Assembly: GCA_021904315.1 (NCBI GenBank) | Contig: CM038916.1 | Coordinates: 930,001 to 994,000 of the forward strand | Length of the DNA: 64,000 bases | Source: Sphagnum magellanicum | Lineage: Eukaryota > Streptophyta > Sphagnopsida > Sphagnales > Sphagnaceae | Reading direction: 5' to 3' | Part shown: positions 48,421 through 62,000 of the stretch, one piece after another | Layout of the letters: each line of letters starts with the position of its first letter | How positions within the stretch are numbered: the first letter of the stretch is position 1 | Notes under the pieces: generated by a model | The model's input: only the letters and a program-made list of their open reading frames with translations | Told to the model about the DNA's origin: nothing | Databases searched by the model: none | Position numbers and translations under genes: made by a program

Positions 48421-50279
48421 CACATATGCTATGTAGCTTCAATATCTATATACCAAGTATGATTTGATTTTTCCTTCTCTATCAATACAAATTCATAAAT
48501 TTTATAAAATTTATAGTAATGTTAGATTGATTGTTATTATTATTCTAGCTTCATTTCCTAATTTGGTGTCTTTCATCATATGTCTTAATTTTTAAAAATT
48601 GTCACAACCCTCAACTTGGGTTCACAACCAAGGTTGGGACATGAAAAAAGAAAAAGGCCAAGAAAGTGTTTTGAGACTCAAGGACACTCTTATGCAAAGA
48701 GTGAAAAAGTGAGAAAGATGTGAATCTGATGCATTCATAAGTGGGAATTACTTGGGACTTGGAGTTTTAAAGATCTGGGAAAAAAATATACATCAATGGC
48801 AAATCTTGTGCAAATTGGGAGTTTTGCAATGTAATTTGAAAGCTTTTGAAATGTAGATATTGTAAATGAATTTGCATTTTCCATTGGGAAATTTGAAGTG
48901 TAGGTTATAGGGTCAAAAGAAGGACCATGAGTTAAATTGACATTTTGACTCCTAATTATTAAAAAAAGGAAATAGGTGGAAATTACCTTTGATAGAAACA
49001 CACAATATGGTGTTGGAAAGATCTTTTTGACAGCTATAACTTTTTTGTTTCAACCTCCTCAATTGAAATTCATATGAAAAAGTTATGAACTCACAAAATT
49101 GTGGGATTCATAACTTGGGAATCCTTGGAATTTTGGCGATTTCAATGTGACCTCCATCACAATTACAATATAATATATATTCTAAGGAGGATATTTGCTT
49201 CCTTCCAAGTTTTGGCCATGTGAATGTAGTGAGTCCAAAGCAAGTTTGTGACCCAAAGTTGACTTCATTTGCATTAACCACTTATTTGTTTGGCTTGTGT
49301 AAGTGATTTGTCTATGAAATGTTCATGATATTTACATTGTCCTAGTCCCATTCAAAATCTCATGCACAATCTTCTTTTCTGAATGTGAGGAGCTAGGAAG
49401 CATACCCCCAAGTTTTCCTTCTTTTTCCTTTCTTTTCATTATTGTCACTTGTAAGGTTTATTCCCAATACCTTGGGACAAACTTAGGGGTGTGTCACTTA
49501 TAATAAAAAAAAATTTAAAAAAAAGATTTATTCATGTCAAAGGTTTTTAAATTATTTTTCCTTTTGATTTGAAGAACTTTTTGGAATTCCTATTAAAATT
49601 GGCAAGCCTTTTGTTGTAATTAAAACCATTTTTTCCTATTTTGACAATTACATTACAAGTGCAGTGCCTTGATGTGTTATTTGAAGTTGGACTTAAAGGG
49701 TTTTCATCAAAGTTCTTGTATTATACTTGTCATTAGAAACTTTCATGTGATGTTTGGTTGTTTTCTTAAAAAACTTATGAACATTTTATAACTAGGAACT
49801 TGCGTGTTGTTCATTAAAACAAATATAATTTCATCATATGATACTATTGCATTTGTTGCTAAAAATTGTTCCATATGGGCTCATGTGTTAAGTAGCATTA
49901 TCATTCCTTTTGATTTTTAATGTATGCAACTTATCCTTTATGTGCATTTTGGTCATTGAATAAATTGAGTAAATTGAGATTTAAATAGTCCAACTAATTT
50001 TGCCCATGCTAAAGCAAACGATTGGATTATGTTATTGTCAATGGAATTGTTGATGATTGTCAAAGCCAATGCATCTTCATCCTCCCTTATAATATTTTCT
50101 TCTTATTCATGTGACAAGTAAAGGAGGAATTCCAATAGTTATTTGTGTTATTGTAGGCGTAATTGGTTTGATTTCTATTCCATTAACTAATAACCATAAC
50201 TTTTTGTCTTGAAAATAAATGTAAGTTTATGTTTCCAAATACTAAAATACAATTTTCCAAACTTTGATATGGGGTCAAA

Positions 50280-50724
50280 ACACAATCAAAGGAGCCATAA
50301 AAGGTGTTAGATGTCAAATTTTGTCATTAAAAACTAAAGATTTATTCATTTTTCACCATTTGAAACCATGTTAATCATGGCACATTATTCCTTTTTAACA
50401 CACATGAGTGTTAAGAAACTCAAATTAAAAATCCATTTGATTCAATTTTAGGTTTTGATTTATTTAAAGATTTTTGAAAATGAAAATTTTGATCATTGAA
50501 AAAGAACATTTTTACAAAGGAATTTCAAAAGACTCATATAATAGAAGTGAATAGTAAAAAATATGAGATGATAATAACCTATTAGACACACTCAAAAACA
50601 TTCACAATTTCAAAAATGTGAAGTTTTAAAACTTTGAAATTCAAAATATATAAACTTGAAAATTTAAAATTTCAACTTGAATATTTTTTTATCACATATA
50701 AATGGGGTATAATGTACATGATGT

Positions 50725-50765
<41 letters not shown>

Positions 50766-50985
50766 CATTAAATTTAAATTTAAAATATTAACATTTTTTG
50801 GTATGCTTTCAAATTATCATCATTTTGAAACATAGACTCTACAAGTAATCTATACATTTTTACAAATTCATATTTATTATAAAATTATTCAATTTTTCAT
50901 TTGACTTATTGAGGAAATTTTAATCATTTTTCATAATAAGTTACAAAAGAATTCATTTGTATGAAGAAGTTATTTTTGCGAGATA
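50280..50985. repeat. Segment matching 19760-20480
   Basis: Same blocks as its counterpart in copy 1 but located between different neighbours. See the entry at 19760. Confidence 0.6.
50731..50760. repeat. (TA)15 microsatellite
   Basis: Perfect TA run seen directly. The counterpart segment in copy 1 lacks it. Confidence 0.95.
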
Positions 50986-51945
50986 AGGACATGCAACCTT
51001 AATGTAAAGTAACACTTGTGATTCTTTTAAGTGCATTTTGACCCAATGTGACTTATATCTATATTTTTTTTCATTTTGACAGCATTACCAATTTTTCATT
51101 TTGAACTACATCAATGTTTGGTTTCATTAATCATTATAACAAACATTTGTTATGGGTTTCAAACAAAATCATCCTAATTATGCATGTCACCTTCCATGTG
51201 AATATGATTGTTTGTTAAGTTTTTAATTTACCACACATTTGTCACTCTTTTATTAAAAAATATATTTAGATAAAAATTTGCAAATTCTTCAATTTATTCA
51301 CAAACATGATGCAAATTATGTGAAATTATATGGTTGAATAAAACCATATATATATACTTTAATTTCAATAAAATCTTACAAATATTATTTTCAAACAACT
51401 ATATTCTAATATTAAATAATATGAAACCAAAATGTCAAATTTCTTTAGAAATTAACTTCATAATGTAATGGGCTATGACTATATATATTAAAACCATATT
51501 GAAAATCTTTCTTAATAATGACATTGTTGAAATTAAAAAACGCACCACCCAAAAAAAGAAGTATATAATGACATACAAAAGCTGTCCCCTATAGTTAGTA
51601 TGCCTTGACACGTCTATAACTATTAGAGGTCCCAACTTTACATATCAAACATTAGAACTATAGGCACTTGATGGTATGTATTATTTCCTGGTAGTGTATT
51701 AAACTACATATATATTATATAATATATGACACATACAAGTACAAGTTACATGTACATACACATTATGTATTGGTTGGACAGTGAGCAGATCATGTGGCTC
51801 CAACCAAGACATAATCTTGTAGTTTCGATTTGATGTCTGATCATGTCTCCTTTGATCCAATCCTTCATGATGTGGACTCTCCTTGAGGGGATGTGATGGG
51901 TAGTGCTGCACAGATTGACATCCATCAACTCAATCAGTCCCATCC

Positions 51946-52877
51946 TGTTAGAATAATAACTCTGCTTATGTGATTAAACTTGAGTTGTGTCCTAGATTTT
52001 TGGGATTGCATATGTTTAGATCAGGATGTAGTTTATTCACAGCTATTTTCACGTTGAATTTCACATACTCTCTGTTGTGATATCTCCCTTGATTTTGGAT
52101 CTACTTTTTTTAGTCTTTATTGCACACGGCTTGTTGTTGCGTATTTGTCCATTCACTATTTTAGATTTTCTCTGTGGGTAGCCAGCAAGCACACACGATC
52201 CCATACATTAGAAGTAGCGTGATGCAACTTGCAGACAGTGTCTGCACTCCTGACTAGTTTGTTGCATGTTGATCAGTAGTAGGGCAGTGTATGTGTATTA
52301 TTTCTGTACATTCCATTTTAACTAGTGTGGCAAGTGCCGTTGGCCCAAGTGTGAACTCGTCCACGTCCTCAACCGATTTTTCCTTCCAAAACCTGGTTTT
52401 TGAGAATTTATTCGAATTTTCAGCGTCAGAAATCACTTTAAAATCAATATCTCCCACATTCTGAATCCAAATCTTACCAAATAAATTCCATTAAATCCTG
52501 CTCGTCAAGATCGTTCCAACAGCACCAAAGGCACTTCCAATTCCTGCAAAATTTTCAGCTATGATTTAATTTAATTTTCAGCCAAGAAATCATTCAATAT
52601 TCAAGAACTTTTGCACCGCAAGTTCAAACGCCATGAAACCAAGCCAATGCACCCTCCTCCTTGAGAGCTTTCCAAAGAGACCAAAAACGCTATCTGAAGC
52701 ATCCCGGTTCAGTGGAACTCATAAGTACAAACAAAATAAACAAACTACCTTCCTTCATAGATAGATACTATGTAGTTTGTGCACTTCATGTGCTGATCTT
52801 CTTCATTTTGTTAATATTACAAGTCAGCTAGTTGGGTTGATTTAATCTCAGACAATGGCAGACTTTGAAGGTTCACA
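51946..52877. mobile_element. Solo LTR, 932 bp, copia-like, with target duplication CATCC
   Basis: Begins TGTTAGAATAATAAC and ends GGTTCACA, flanked by CATCC at 51941-51945 and 52878-52882. The equivalent site in copy 1 (26719-26723) carries one CATCC and no insert, so the ends and the insertion event are well defined. No internal domain is present. The TGTTAG start is common among copia LTRs. Confidence 0.88.
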
Positions 52878-53242
52878 CATCCGTAACAGAAAGAACTTCT
52901 CCACTTATTTTTAGTCACGTTCCCTCACAGAATTTCCCTTTCTACCACAAACGAACGTTCTGTTCACCAACGATATCAATTTGATTTTCAAAGAACCTTT
53001 CATTTTGCTAAGTAAGGAACTTTTTTGAGTATCTGCCTGGTTTTGGTTTTTGGGCCTAGCCTCATGCTACCGCCCTCAGCTGGGCTCTCAAACTTAGAAA
53101 ATCCTTACTTTATTCGTTCTATCTTAAGCATCAAGGGATGCCAGACAAGTGACTTCCTTGTCTTTCACGACGCAGTCAAATTCTGAAATGGATGAGAGCA
53201 AAGAAATCCTATGACACTCATCTGCAGTTGCCTCATTCTTTC

Positions 53243-56200
53243 TTAACAACCTTTTGACAACTCGCACGTACCTTTCATGTTGCTGACAAATGTTTTGAAA
53301 TTTTCGAAGTTTGGTTCGGTCATGAGAACTCCATCAAGTCTTAAGTAGGTAAAATAATCTATTTCGTTAGCAGCTGCAACCTGTTGAATCCGTTGGAACG
53401 CCTCTTCGTCATACCGAGACAATGCATTCTCACAAGCTATAGGGACCTCACTATCTCTCACCACTTGCAGCACCTACACACCATAATTCGAATTTCCACG
53501 ATATCAAACATTTGTCATCGGCAGTTGAATCTTCGAGAGATGTTATTCATTCCATTCTCCAGATTGGTTCGAGAAATAGAAGCTGTTCTTTATGTGGTCG
53601 AATGTTCTTGGAGATTGGGTCAGCCAAATTTTGAGTCTCACATACACAGTTGCAATTTCATTTAATTCAATTCTTTGTTTTCTGGGCAAGCCAATTCTTA
53701 TGGTTTACAAGAGTAGTGGCAAGATACTAACTCTCCCTGTTTCTCCAATCAGTTCACAGAGTCCAATTTTAATGTCTGTTCTAACATATCATCTCAAGGT
53801 TGAGGATCATTCAACGGACGCATGTACCTGCTTGACAAGGAGTTCAGGTTCGCAAAATGCGTTGGCATTTTTCTGCTCATTATCCCTCATTTCTGCACAT
53901 GTGAAAATGAAGGTGGCGCCCAGGTCTTTAAGGGTGACAGCTATGGACTTGTACACAGAAAGACTATCAGGAACGCCTGTGAAGAGCCCTGCTGTTGCCT
54001 CTGCTGGATGGCTTCCTATACCATACCACCAATGAATCCCTGGAACCTGCATTGAAAATTTTCAATTGCAACAGAGACACGACGAATCAAACCCGACCAT
54101 TATCAATCTACACTTGTGAATGTGTGCAGTTGTGAGTCTTTGATTCCTGGATATCTTCTCAGGTTTTGAAGTACCCAGATTGACACCATCAAACACTCAG
54201 TTCCTCACTGTTTAACCATGAACATACTAGACAAGAATTTATGAGCAAGGTGTTCAAATACAACCCTCCTCAATGTACAAGGGAGTTTCAGAGTTGCAAT
54301 TGGATTCCAAGATAACTAGTCACTTTGGCTGATGAGTTACATGTCACGGGGAGCCAATAGAATGAGATGAGAAATGCATCAACTTTTTCACCCCTATGTG
54401 TTTGTTTTATGCAAATATGTGATCTGCAAAGAGTGAACTTTTCTGCCACTGTAATTTGAGAAGTCACCCAGCAATAGTTAACCCAATTTCTCTATGGCAT
54501 CTCACCTTGGCAGCAATTTTGATACCCTTAGGGTTGAAGATTTCAGAGGCGATTTTCAACACCCTTTCCCCATGATCAACCAGATTTTTTGAGTACCAGG
54601 TAAGAAATGTTTTTCCATAGGTTCCATCGTAGCATATGCCATTGGTCAAACCTGTCCCTGTTTGGAAAAACTGTGTTTGCTCTGGCGTTGAAGTATAATC
54701 TCCAGCAGTTTGAGGCCCCACGCAGCATGGTATTGTAAAGCCTTGCTCCTCAGCTTCATTCTTCCAACTCTCCATCATGTACTTATCATAACACTGCTCA
54801 CAATCATGCCCCGTGGACACATCACTTGAGAAGTTCAATATTTTAGCCAGAGTGAACCAAGAACCCACCATGGCACCATTTAGGATGGATGGTGCGTTGG
54901 CAGGAATTTTTTTTTCATTTATTCCTGTCCCACATCTAAAACCACAATGTTTAACAACATTCCAACCAGTGTTCTGCAGCTCTTTACTTTTATGAAGAAC
55001 ATGAGGTTCCAGTTCTAAAACATAATTTAGGACAGTTTCAGTTCCAGTTTGGGTTCCACACATAAATGGAAACCAAAAATCTGGTGCCACACACAAATGG
55101 AACCACAAATCTGGTACCAGGTCTGGTTCTTTTCCCGCCCCCTCCTCCCCCTCAAAACAATTCTGGTTTTAGTTCTAGTTCCACTTCCGAAAACCAGATC
55201 CAGTTACTAGTCCAGGTCACTGCTGGAACGGAAAATTTGGTTTCAGTTTCACACCTAATGGAACTGGGAATTCGATTCTGGCTCCAGTTCTTCAAAAATA
55301 GGATGGATGGTGTGTGGGCAGGAAATTTTTTTTCATTTATTCCTGTCCCACATCTAAAACCACAATGGTTAACAACATACCAACCAGTGTTCTGTAGTTT
55401 TTTACTTTTATGAAGAACCTGAGGTTCCAGTCATAAAAATAATTTAGGACCGTTTCAGTTCCAGTTTCGGTTCCACATGTAGAAATGGAACCAAAAATCT
55501 GGTTCCAGGTCTGGTTCTTGGACCCCCACGCCCCCCCCCCTCCCCCCCAAATTCTGGTTTCCGTTCTAGTTCCACTTCCGAGACCCGGGTCCTAGTCCAG
55601 GTCGCGGCTGGAACTGAAAATTTGGTTTCAGTTTCACACATAATGGAACTGGGAATTCGATTCTGGGTCCAGTTCTTCAAAAATATAAAATCTGGGTCTG
55701 ATCCCCAAACTGTTTTCCAAAATCAGAGCCAATTCCAGTTCGATGTTTAGTTCCAGAGCCCAAACTGTTGATTCTAACCCTCCAAACCAGGTATTTGCCC
55801 AACACTGGTATCAACTGTCCACATGTACCCACTTACCCATGGTACTCACCCACTTCGATAGGTGTAAGTTAACTAGGTAGAGGAAGGGGACTCTTCACAT
55901 CACATGTTCACAATCAGAGTGATGCAATCTGTGTGCATTCACAGTTACTGAAATTTCAGTGCAAAATAGGTCAGATGCATTCTTAGTTGACCTGGAAAAT
56001 GTACAAGTTGTTGGACACCCCTCTCGAGGATTCTGCAAACAAAAATTTTATGACATTGACCCAGATGCTGCGGACAACAGAGTGCCATGGGAGACAACCA
56101 ATTGTAGCCTTCCCATAAATCTAGTGCAAAACACAAGAAGTAGTGAAAGGATGGCAAATGCTGCAACACTTTTGTGGTGCAACTGTACACGCATTGACAA

Positions 56201-58215
56201 AAGGTGCCCACTATCAGACACTGCACACAAACTCTTGAGCATAGGAGTCTTGTCCCATGTGGTTTCTTTGAAACAAAGCTTGATTACACGTAGCAGAAGA
56301 TTTACATAGGATGATTCCACTTACCTGAAACCCACCAACACCTGGAGTTGGGACAAAATTCCATGGCAATCGGTATGCGGGATACCTCAGCTCACCACAG
56401 GGACCAAGCCCAACCTCAATCATGGTGATGATTCCTTTTTCGTCTTGTTTGTCAAAATAATCAACCACATTTGTATTGAATCCATTCATGAAGTTTTCGT
56501 ACACCTGCCAAGCAACATCTCAGCAGCCTCATTCTTCAGACCATGTTATGTAGACTGCCTCAATCTAGAAGTTTAAGGAAGTTTTTGTACACCTGCCAAG
56601 CAACATCTCAACGTGCACATTCTTTAGACCATGTTATGTAGACTGTCTCAATCTAGAAGTTTAAGGAACCTTGATTGGCCCAGTGGCCTTGTTCACAAGC
56701 ATGTGCTCCATTACGTATGCGGAAGCTCAACCCGAAACAAATTTCATTTCAATTGATTACCTGTAGTGGAGACAATTGGTTACCGGATTGATCATCTTTG
56801 AACACACGTTCGTTGTCTACGGCCCCTGACAAGTACTCAGTGCTGGGGTTGCCATGCGCATCTTTGTAGAAGAGGTCTTTGTCCTCTCCAATACTTTTCA
56901 CCCAGCCGGGTAGAGGAATAGTCTCAACTCCATTTTCAACACACGCGTGGAATGACATCACCACCTGATTATCCACATACCCATCACAGATTACCCCAAA
57001 TTTAAGGGCCCCAAAAACAGTTGAATCAACCCATGCTTCAACAAAGTAGAGCTAGATGGTTAGAGCTCATAATACGAGTTCACATCATTGAAGTACCTGG
57101 GGCTTAATAGAGGTAAATCTGGACAACCCGGCTAATCCATTTCAAAATGTCCAGTTTTAAGAAGATGAGCATCCTAAGGTGGACAGGGTACGCAGGGTGC
57201 TTAGACTAAGTAGGAGTAACCACTAATTTATTACTCCTATCTACTATATATTCATATCCGAAGTCAGTCAAATTAAGCGGGACTTAAAATTTGATCTCTT
57301 ACCAAGTTAGTCAGTTAAAAGCATTTAGTATTCCCAATCGAAAAGGTGGGCAAAAGACCTTTTCATTCCTCACTACTCATTAAACATGGAGAACTTCAAA
57401 TCCCCGAAAGATCAAACAATTCATGGGAGCTCCCCAAGCTTGAAAAACAGCCTTTGCTGGTAAACTTACATGAAGTTCAAGGTCTGCAGCTTTAACAATG
57501 GAGAATAAGTTCTTGTATCCGTCCCAGTTATACTGGCCGGGACCTTCCGCTTCAACTATTCCCCACCAGCAATCTACCATCACCCCTTGCACTTTAGCCT
57601 TTTTCAAACTGTCCAAATCAGCCAGTAACACCTTCTCAGGTAACGTCTTCAACTTATCATACCGCTCGTCCAAGCCCACGGCTGGAGAAGGTCTTCTCCC
57701 ATAGTTGACTTTATTAGTCTGGCCATTTAGAATGTGCAACTGCGCGCAATCATTACCCGACGTCACAGACAAAACATTGAACATCAACAAGTTACCCATC
57801 GCAAGGTCATCAGAAAATTACTTAACTGAGTAATCGACATGCCCAGATGAGCACGGCACATTAGTAGATAAGCATTGGAAGTAAAAACATTTGAACTTCG
57901 ACGATTCGGAATCCAGCTCGCGGCAAGACACACGAACCCGCTCAGGGTACAGTATTGTCCACCTCAGGTCGACAACATCACATTTACAAGACATGTGGCT
58001 AACGGCTGTGTATAGTAGTAAGCTCATAACAGTCGGTTGTGAAGACCGGACGTATAAAATCGATCCATGAACGTGCATCATTTGTGCTTGCAGTGGTCAA
58101 GTATTGGGTTATCTAAATTAACATCGACCAAGCCCTGAGAGAGTTAGTTGAATACCGGAAGCATGACAAAGACAGGAATACCAGTTTTGGCGCCGCTTCC
58201 AGACGGCTCAGCCAT
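53243..58215 (-). CDS. BAM: Beta-amylase-like protein B (glycoside hydrolase 14), 483 aa
   Basis: Paralogue of gene A with the same seven-exon, all phase-0 structure: 58156-58215, 57470-57739, 56761-56964, 56325-56504, 54506-54793, 53828-54046, 53243-53473. Blocks: IPVFVMLP (13-20), GVMVDCWWG (D76), VMSFHAC (112-118), IEVGLGPCGELRYP with catalytic acid E216, FLTWYS, GIHWWY, and FTCAEMRDNEQ with catalytic base E386 and the usual MRDxEQ motif. The N-terminal 20 codons are identical to gene A, and in-frame TAA and TAG lie just upstream of ATG 58215, fixing the start. The flexible loop GGNVGD is missing (VENGVE instead), and the conserved GEFQC at the exon 4/5 junction reads GGFQC. Exon 2 keeps a fuller LDERYDKLKTL…DLDSLKKA helix than gene A. 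It ends seven residues later than gene A (MKGTCELSKGC). Of the two, B looks closer to a working enzyme. Confidence 0.88.
54882..55715. repeat. Tandem duplication of about 418 bp in intron 4 of beta-amylase B
   Basis: AGGATGGATGGTG starts at 54882 and again at 55300. Each unit runs through TTCATTTATTCCTGTCCCAC, ACCAACCAGTGTTCTG and ATGAAGAAC to the CAGTTCTTCAAAAATA block. Gene A has a single unit (28733 onward). Confidence 0.85.
54968..55806. mobile_element. hAT-like MITE, internally duplicated, in intron 4 of beta-amylase B
   Basis: The left end is CAGTGTTCTGCAG and the right end GCCCAACACTG; flanks ATTCCAAC and GTATCAAC resemble the GTACCAAC target copy of gene A. It is the counterpart of 28818-29280, lengthened by the tandem duplication, whose internal left end is at about 55386. 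Two C-rich runs occur inside. Confidence 0.7.
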
Positions 58216-58391
58216 GATTCGTGATTCAGCTGGAACCTACAAAGACGTCGTGGATTAGCTAGAACCTGCGAACACGTGATAGTAATGATCAGCGGGCCGG
58301 CTGAGATTTCTAATCCGCGTATCGCAACTTGTTGCAGCAAGCAAGCGGAGAACAATAATGTCACAAAACCTGGCAAGTGAGCAATCCTCAA
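58113..58391 (-). promoter_or_regulatory. Upstream ORF overlapping the beta-amylase B start
   Basis: Counterpart of the ORF at 31539-31823, opening with the same MRIAHLPGFVTLLF and staying open over the main ATG in another frame. It differs by an in-frame 6-bp deletion. The deletion also creates CACGTG (a G-box) at 58274-58279. Confidence 0.4.
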
Positions 58392-58428
58392 AGCTTCTTC
58401 TCACAATGGACTCCACTCACTCATTTCA

Positions 58429-58434
58429 TTTATA
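58429..58434 (-). promoter_or_regulatory. TATA box of beta-amylase B
   Basis: TATAAA on the minus strand in the context GGTATAAATG, 214 bp upstream of the ATG and identical in context to gene A. Confidence 0.55.
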
Positions 58435-58609
58435 CCTGTTACATCCATGGTTCGTAGAATGCAATGTAGCTAGGGTAGCAACTAGCTAACGCGGAACAGA
58501 AGCCGATCCTATTCAATACTTGTGTATAGGAGAAGTTGGCACAATCCTTTTCTATCCTCAACATGTGCACTATTCAATTGAAGGAGCCTATTTTGATCTA
58601 GAGAGCCTA

Positions 58610-58691
58610 GGGCGGATTCTGTCAGGTAAACGTTCCCTGGAGAAGCCTGTCAGGGCAAACTCGGGGTGTGTGCAGCTGGCAGAATCCGCCC
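58610..58691. repeat. Inverted repeat upstream of beta-amylase B
   Basis: GGGCGGATTCTGTCAG at 58610-58625 pairs with CTGGCAGAATCCGCCC at 58676-58691 (15 of 16). Same position and stems as in gene A. Confidence 0.8.
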
Positions 58692-59049
58692 AGGCCGGCC
58701 TGCTCTTTCGTGTTAAAGTACATAGGACGGGGAGAGTACCAGAATCGACTGCTGCCTGCAAAATCGGCAAGGTGGGCCGATTCTTTCACATTAAAGAGGC
58801 TGAAAAATAGGAAGAATTCCCGCACTGACTTTAGTGTCATTTTAAGCAGCTACTTGGAAGTTTGGAACTTCATGGAACCGTAAGACGTTTTACTCCCCCA
58901 TGTAACTTCACGGGGTCAAGGCCGCGCTCTTCACGATTAAGCTGTAACTGCGTCTTTTGCGTGGGCTGAAGCTTTGCGGGTGGCCCTTTGATCCTGTGAA
59001 GTTCGATAGGAGAGTATAATGCCTTGCCATGGAACTTGATTAGATCAAG

Positions 59050-62000
59050 GTAACCACATGGAACTTTGATGCTAGTTAATGAGATCGTGAACATGAGGTT
59101 GTTTTTTTTTTTTTTCACTTTTCTGAGGTATGTACCATCAATTGTCAAAAATCCCCAAAAAGATTTAACATTGATTGATGACATGTTTCTAAAAATTGTC
59201 CAAACTGTAAACCCTAAACCTACGAATAATGATCAAATATTATTGCCTCAAAATTAAAAGTTGTGTTAAAAAGTGATTATATATATATATTTTAAAAGAA
59301 TTTTTTTCGTTGATTTTTTTTCAAAACAACAAGCTATCTTTCACAGCATATTCTTATTTTATTTTTCTCCATAGTGGAGAAAACTAGGCACTAAAAAAAC
59401 ACTGATCATGAACTATAGAATGTAGGTTTCTTAAGAATCATCAATTTGACGAAGCAACTAATACTTAATTGCACAGTCCAGGCAATCATTAGTTGCTTGA
59501 TAAGACTAGTGGGCTGATTTACAATCTCCTTCTCAAAGGTGCTTAAGACTTGTAAGAACATCTCTATCGCAATCCAGCAAAGAACGTCTCATAAATGCAA
59601 GTTGTTGGTGCGCTTGTACGTCGAATGTGAGTGATGGTCGGTTGTGTCTCACTGCACACACATCATCGACCCCACCAAAACAATTTCCTTTGTTTTCATA
59701 TTTACAACAATTAGGATTAGATTGGGAGCTTGATGATGCACATGAGCTTGCAAAATATCAAGGTCTTGTAAGTCAAATTTGGGCTTGGGTTTGAATGTCA
59801 AGTCATTTGAAACTCCTAGCCTCCTAGAAGGAATTGTCACACTCCCAAGAAATGACTTTTGGTAACAAATGATGTGGAAGGAAAACCTTATGTTGAAGTT
59901 CTAAAGGAAAGGGGGAGTGGTCCCAACATCAAGGTTGACAAAGGTATGTTCGATCTAGCCAGAATTAATGGAGAGGCCATCACCTAGGGTCACAATGCTC
60001 TTTGCTCAACATTCCTAATAATATTCTAAGGTTGGTGCCTTTGGGAGGTCATTTCCATTATATTCCAAATGATGTGTAAAAGATATAACGTGCAACTTAT
60101 TGAAATAAAATAAAATATTGAAATCATTTAAATGTCAATAAGGTTTCAATAATTCATTATGAGAATATATTTGAAATATATATAATATATTTTTAAATAT
60201 ATTTATAATATACTCAAAATATGTCATTATTTCATAGCAAATTTTTAAATGTTTTTTTATTTCAAGTGTTTCCTAAAATACACAAGTAGTGACTTCCCCC
60301 AGGGTTTGTGGTGCAATTTGCAAAATGGAGAGCTTGACAATTAAACTCCTTCACTCCACACATTGCAAACCAAAAAATAAGAAGTTTTTTTCTTTTTTGT
60401 TTTATCCATCCTTTGTGGATCACAACAACCAAAAAAAATCAATGAATTCGTGCACCCAAGGAAACGAAGCATGTTAAGGAAAGACATGCATTGCCTAGTA
60501 AGGTACTATGGTGGAAATGCTATACAATAATAATTTAAGGTGGGATTATTTTTGCTTTCTAGGGAAAGGATGGGGGTTGGGCACTAACCATATATAATAA
60601 AATAAATGGAAGACTATGCTCCATCTTAATATGACGAATCTTAAATATGAAAATTGTATGGTAAAGCCCAAGGGGCTACAGGCTTTATTGCAATAAGGGG
60701 GCTAACATAGGCTTGATTTCAATAAGGCCAACAATCAAGGGTTTTATTGAGCATAAAATATTGGGCAGATTTTTTAGTTTTTTTTCTCACAATACCTAGT
60801 GGACACTAATTGGGTATCATGAAAAGCAATCAAAAACAAAAATGAATGTTTCAAAATGTTCACCTTTTCTAGAATATACTTGTCTAAGGTCCCATATATG
60901 ATTTTTTTCAATTTTCTAATGTTGCATAGTGGCTAATGTCCCAAGAAGGATTTAATAATAAATGGCAACATGAAATCTAAAACAATAAAAAGAAATTGTA
61001 ATCCGATTACTATTTAACAACCTCAAGTAGGAGCAAGTCTTCTAAATTTGGCAAACTATTCCAAAACCCTTGTTTTTATGAAAAAAATTCCAAAAACAGC
61101 CTTTGTAACGGTTGCAACTTGTAACCCCAAAAACAAATTTTCTTTTTGACGAAATTTCACACCAAAAGAAAACATTGATCTTGTATACTGATTGTTGAGA
61201 ATAAATATTTTGATTGGATTTATAAGATCAGGTTTAATTTCAAAACCTAATATGATTATTGTAGGGTATGCAATAATCTTAGGTATTTAAAAAATCAAAC
61301 AAATTATGGTACAAAAATATATTTCTATAGTTCATAAATTTAGGTTCCTTGTTGAACAAAAAAATGGATACCAGTCATGGATTTTAAAAACTTTTGTGCT
61401 TTGTATATATGCATGTGCACCTCAAACTTTGTAAAGATTTAGGACTTTACAGGATTTAGAAAGGCAAGTGTCTCTACTTCAATATTTCATAATATTATAT
61501 GTTTGTTCTTTGATTATGCTTTTATTCATCAATGGATGTTTGCTTAATATATACAAGCATGTGGATAGATTGTGAATCCCTCATCAATTCTCATGACTTT
61601 AATTAATATTAAATTTTAAGCAAATATATAATACCACAATTTAACATGTGTAAAATTTAAATTAAGTTTAAAGTGTTAGCTTAATAATGTCAAATTTTAA
61701 CCTGAAGTACCAAGATGAAAGCATAATAAAATATACATAAAAAATAGTGTAGGCAATCAAATATTGGGTCTCTATGTAAAAGGACTAACAAATAGATGAT
61801 TTTATGAGGATAATATTATTATTTTTGGGTATGTTATTTTAAAACTTTTGTTTGCATGAACTTTAAAATTGAATTGTTATAATCATGTTTTTTTACACTA
61901 CTTGCAAATATTTGAATTGAACCTAAAATTTGTGCTAATTTGAAAAGTAAAGTTCAAATATTTGAAAATAGTTGAAACAATTTTGCAAGTATTTGGTTTT

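Noticed and set aside
48600-49510. LTR beginning TGTCACAACCC next to the copia relic in copy 2
   Set aside because: The start is LTR-like, but no matching terminus or target duplication could be found at the right end.
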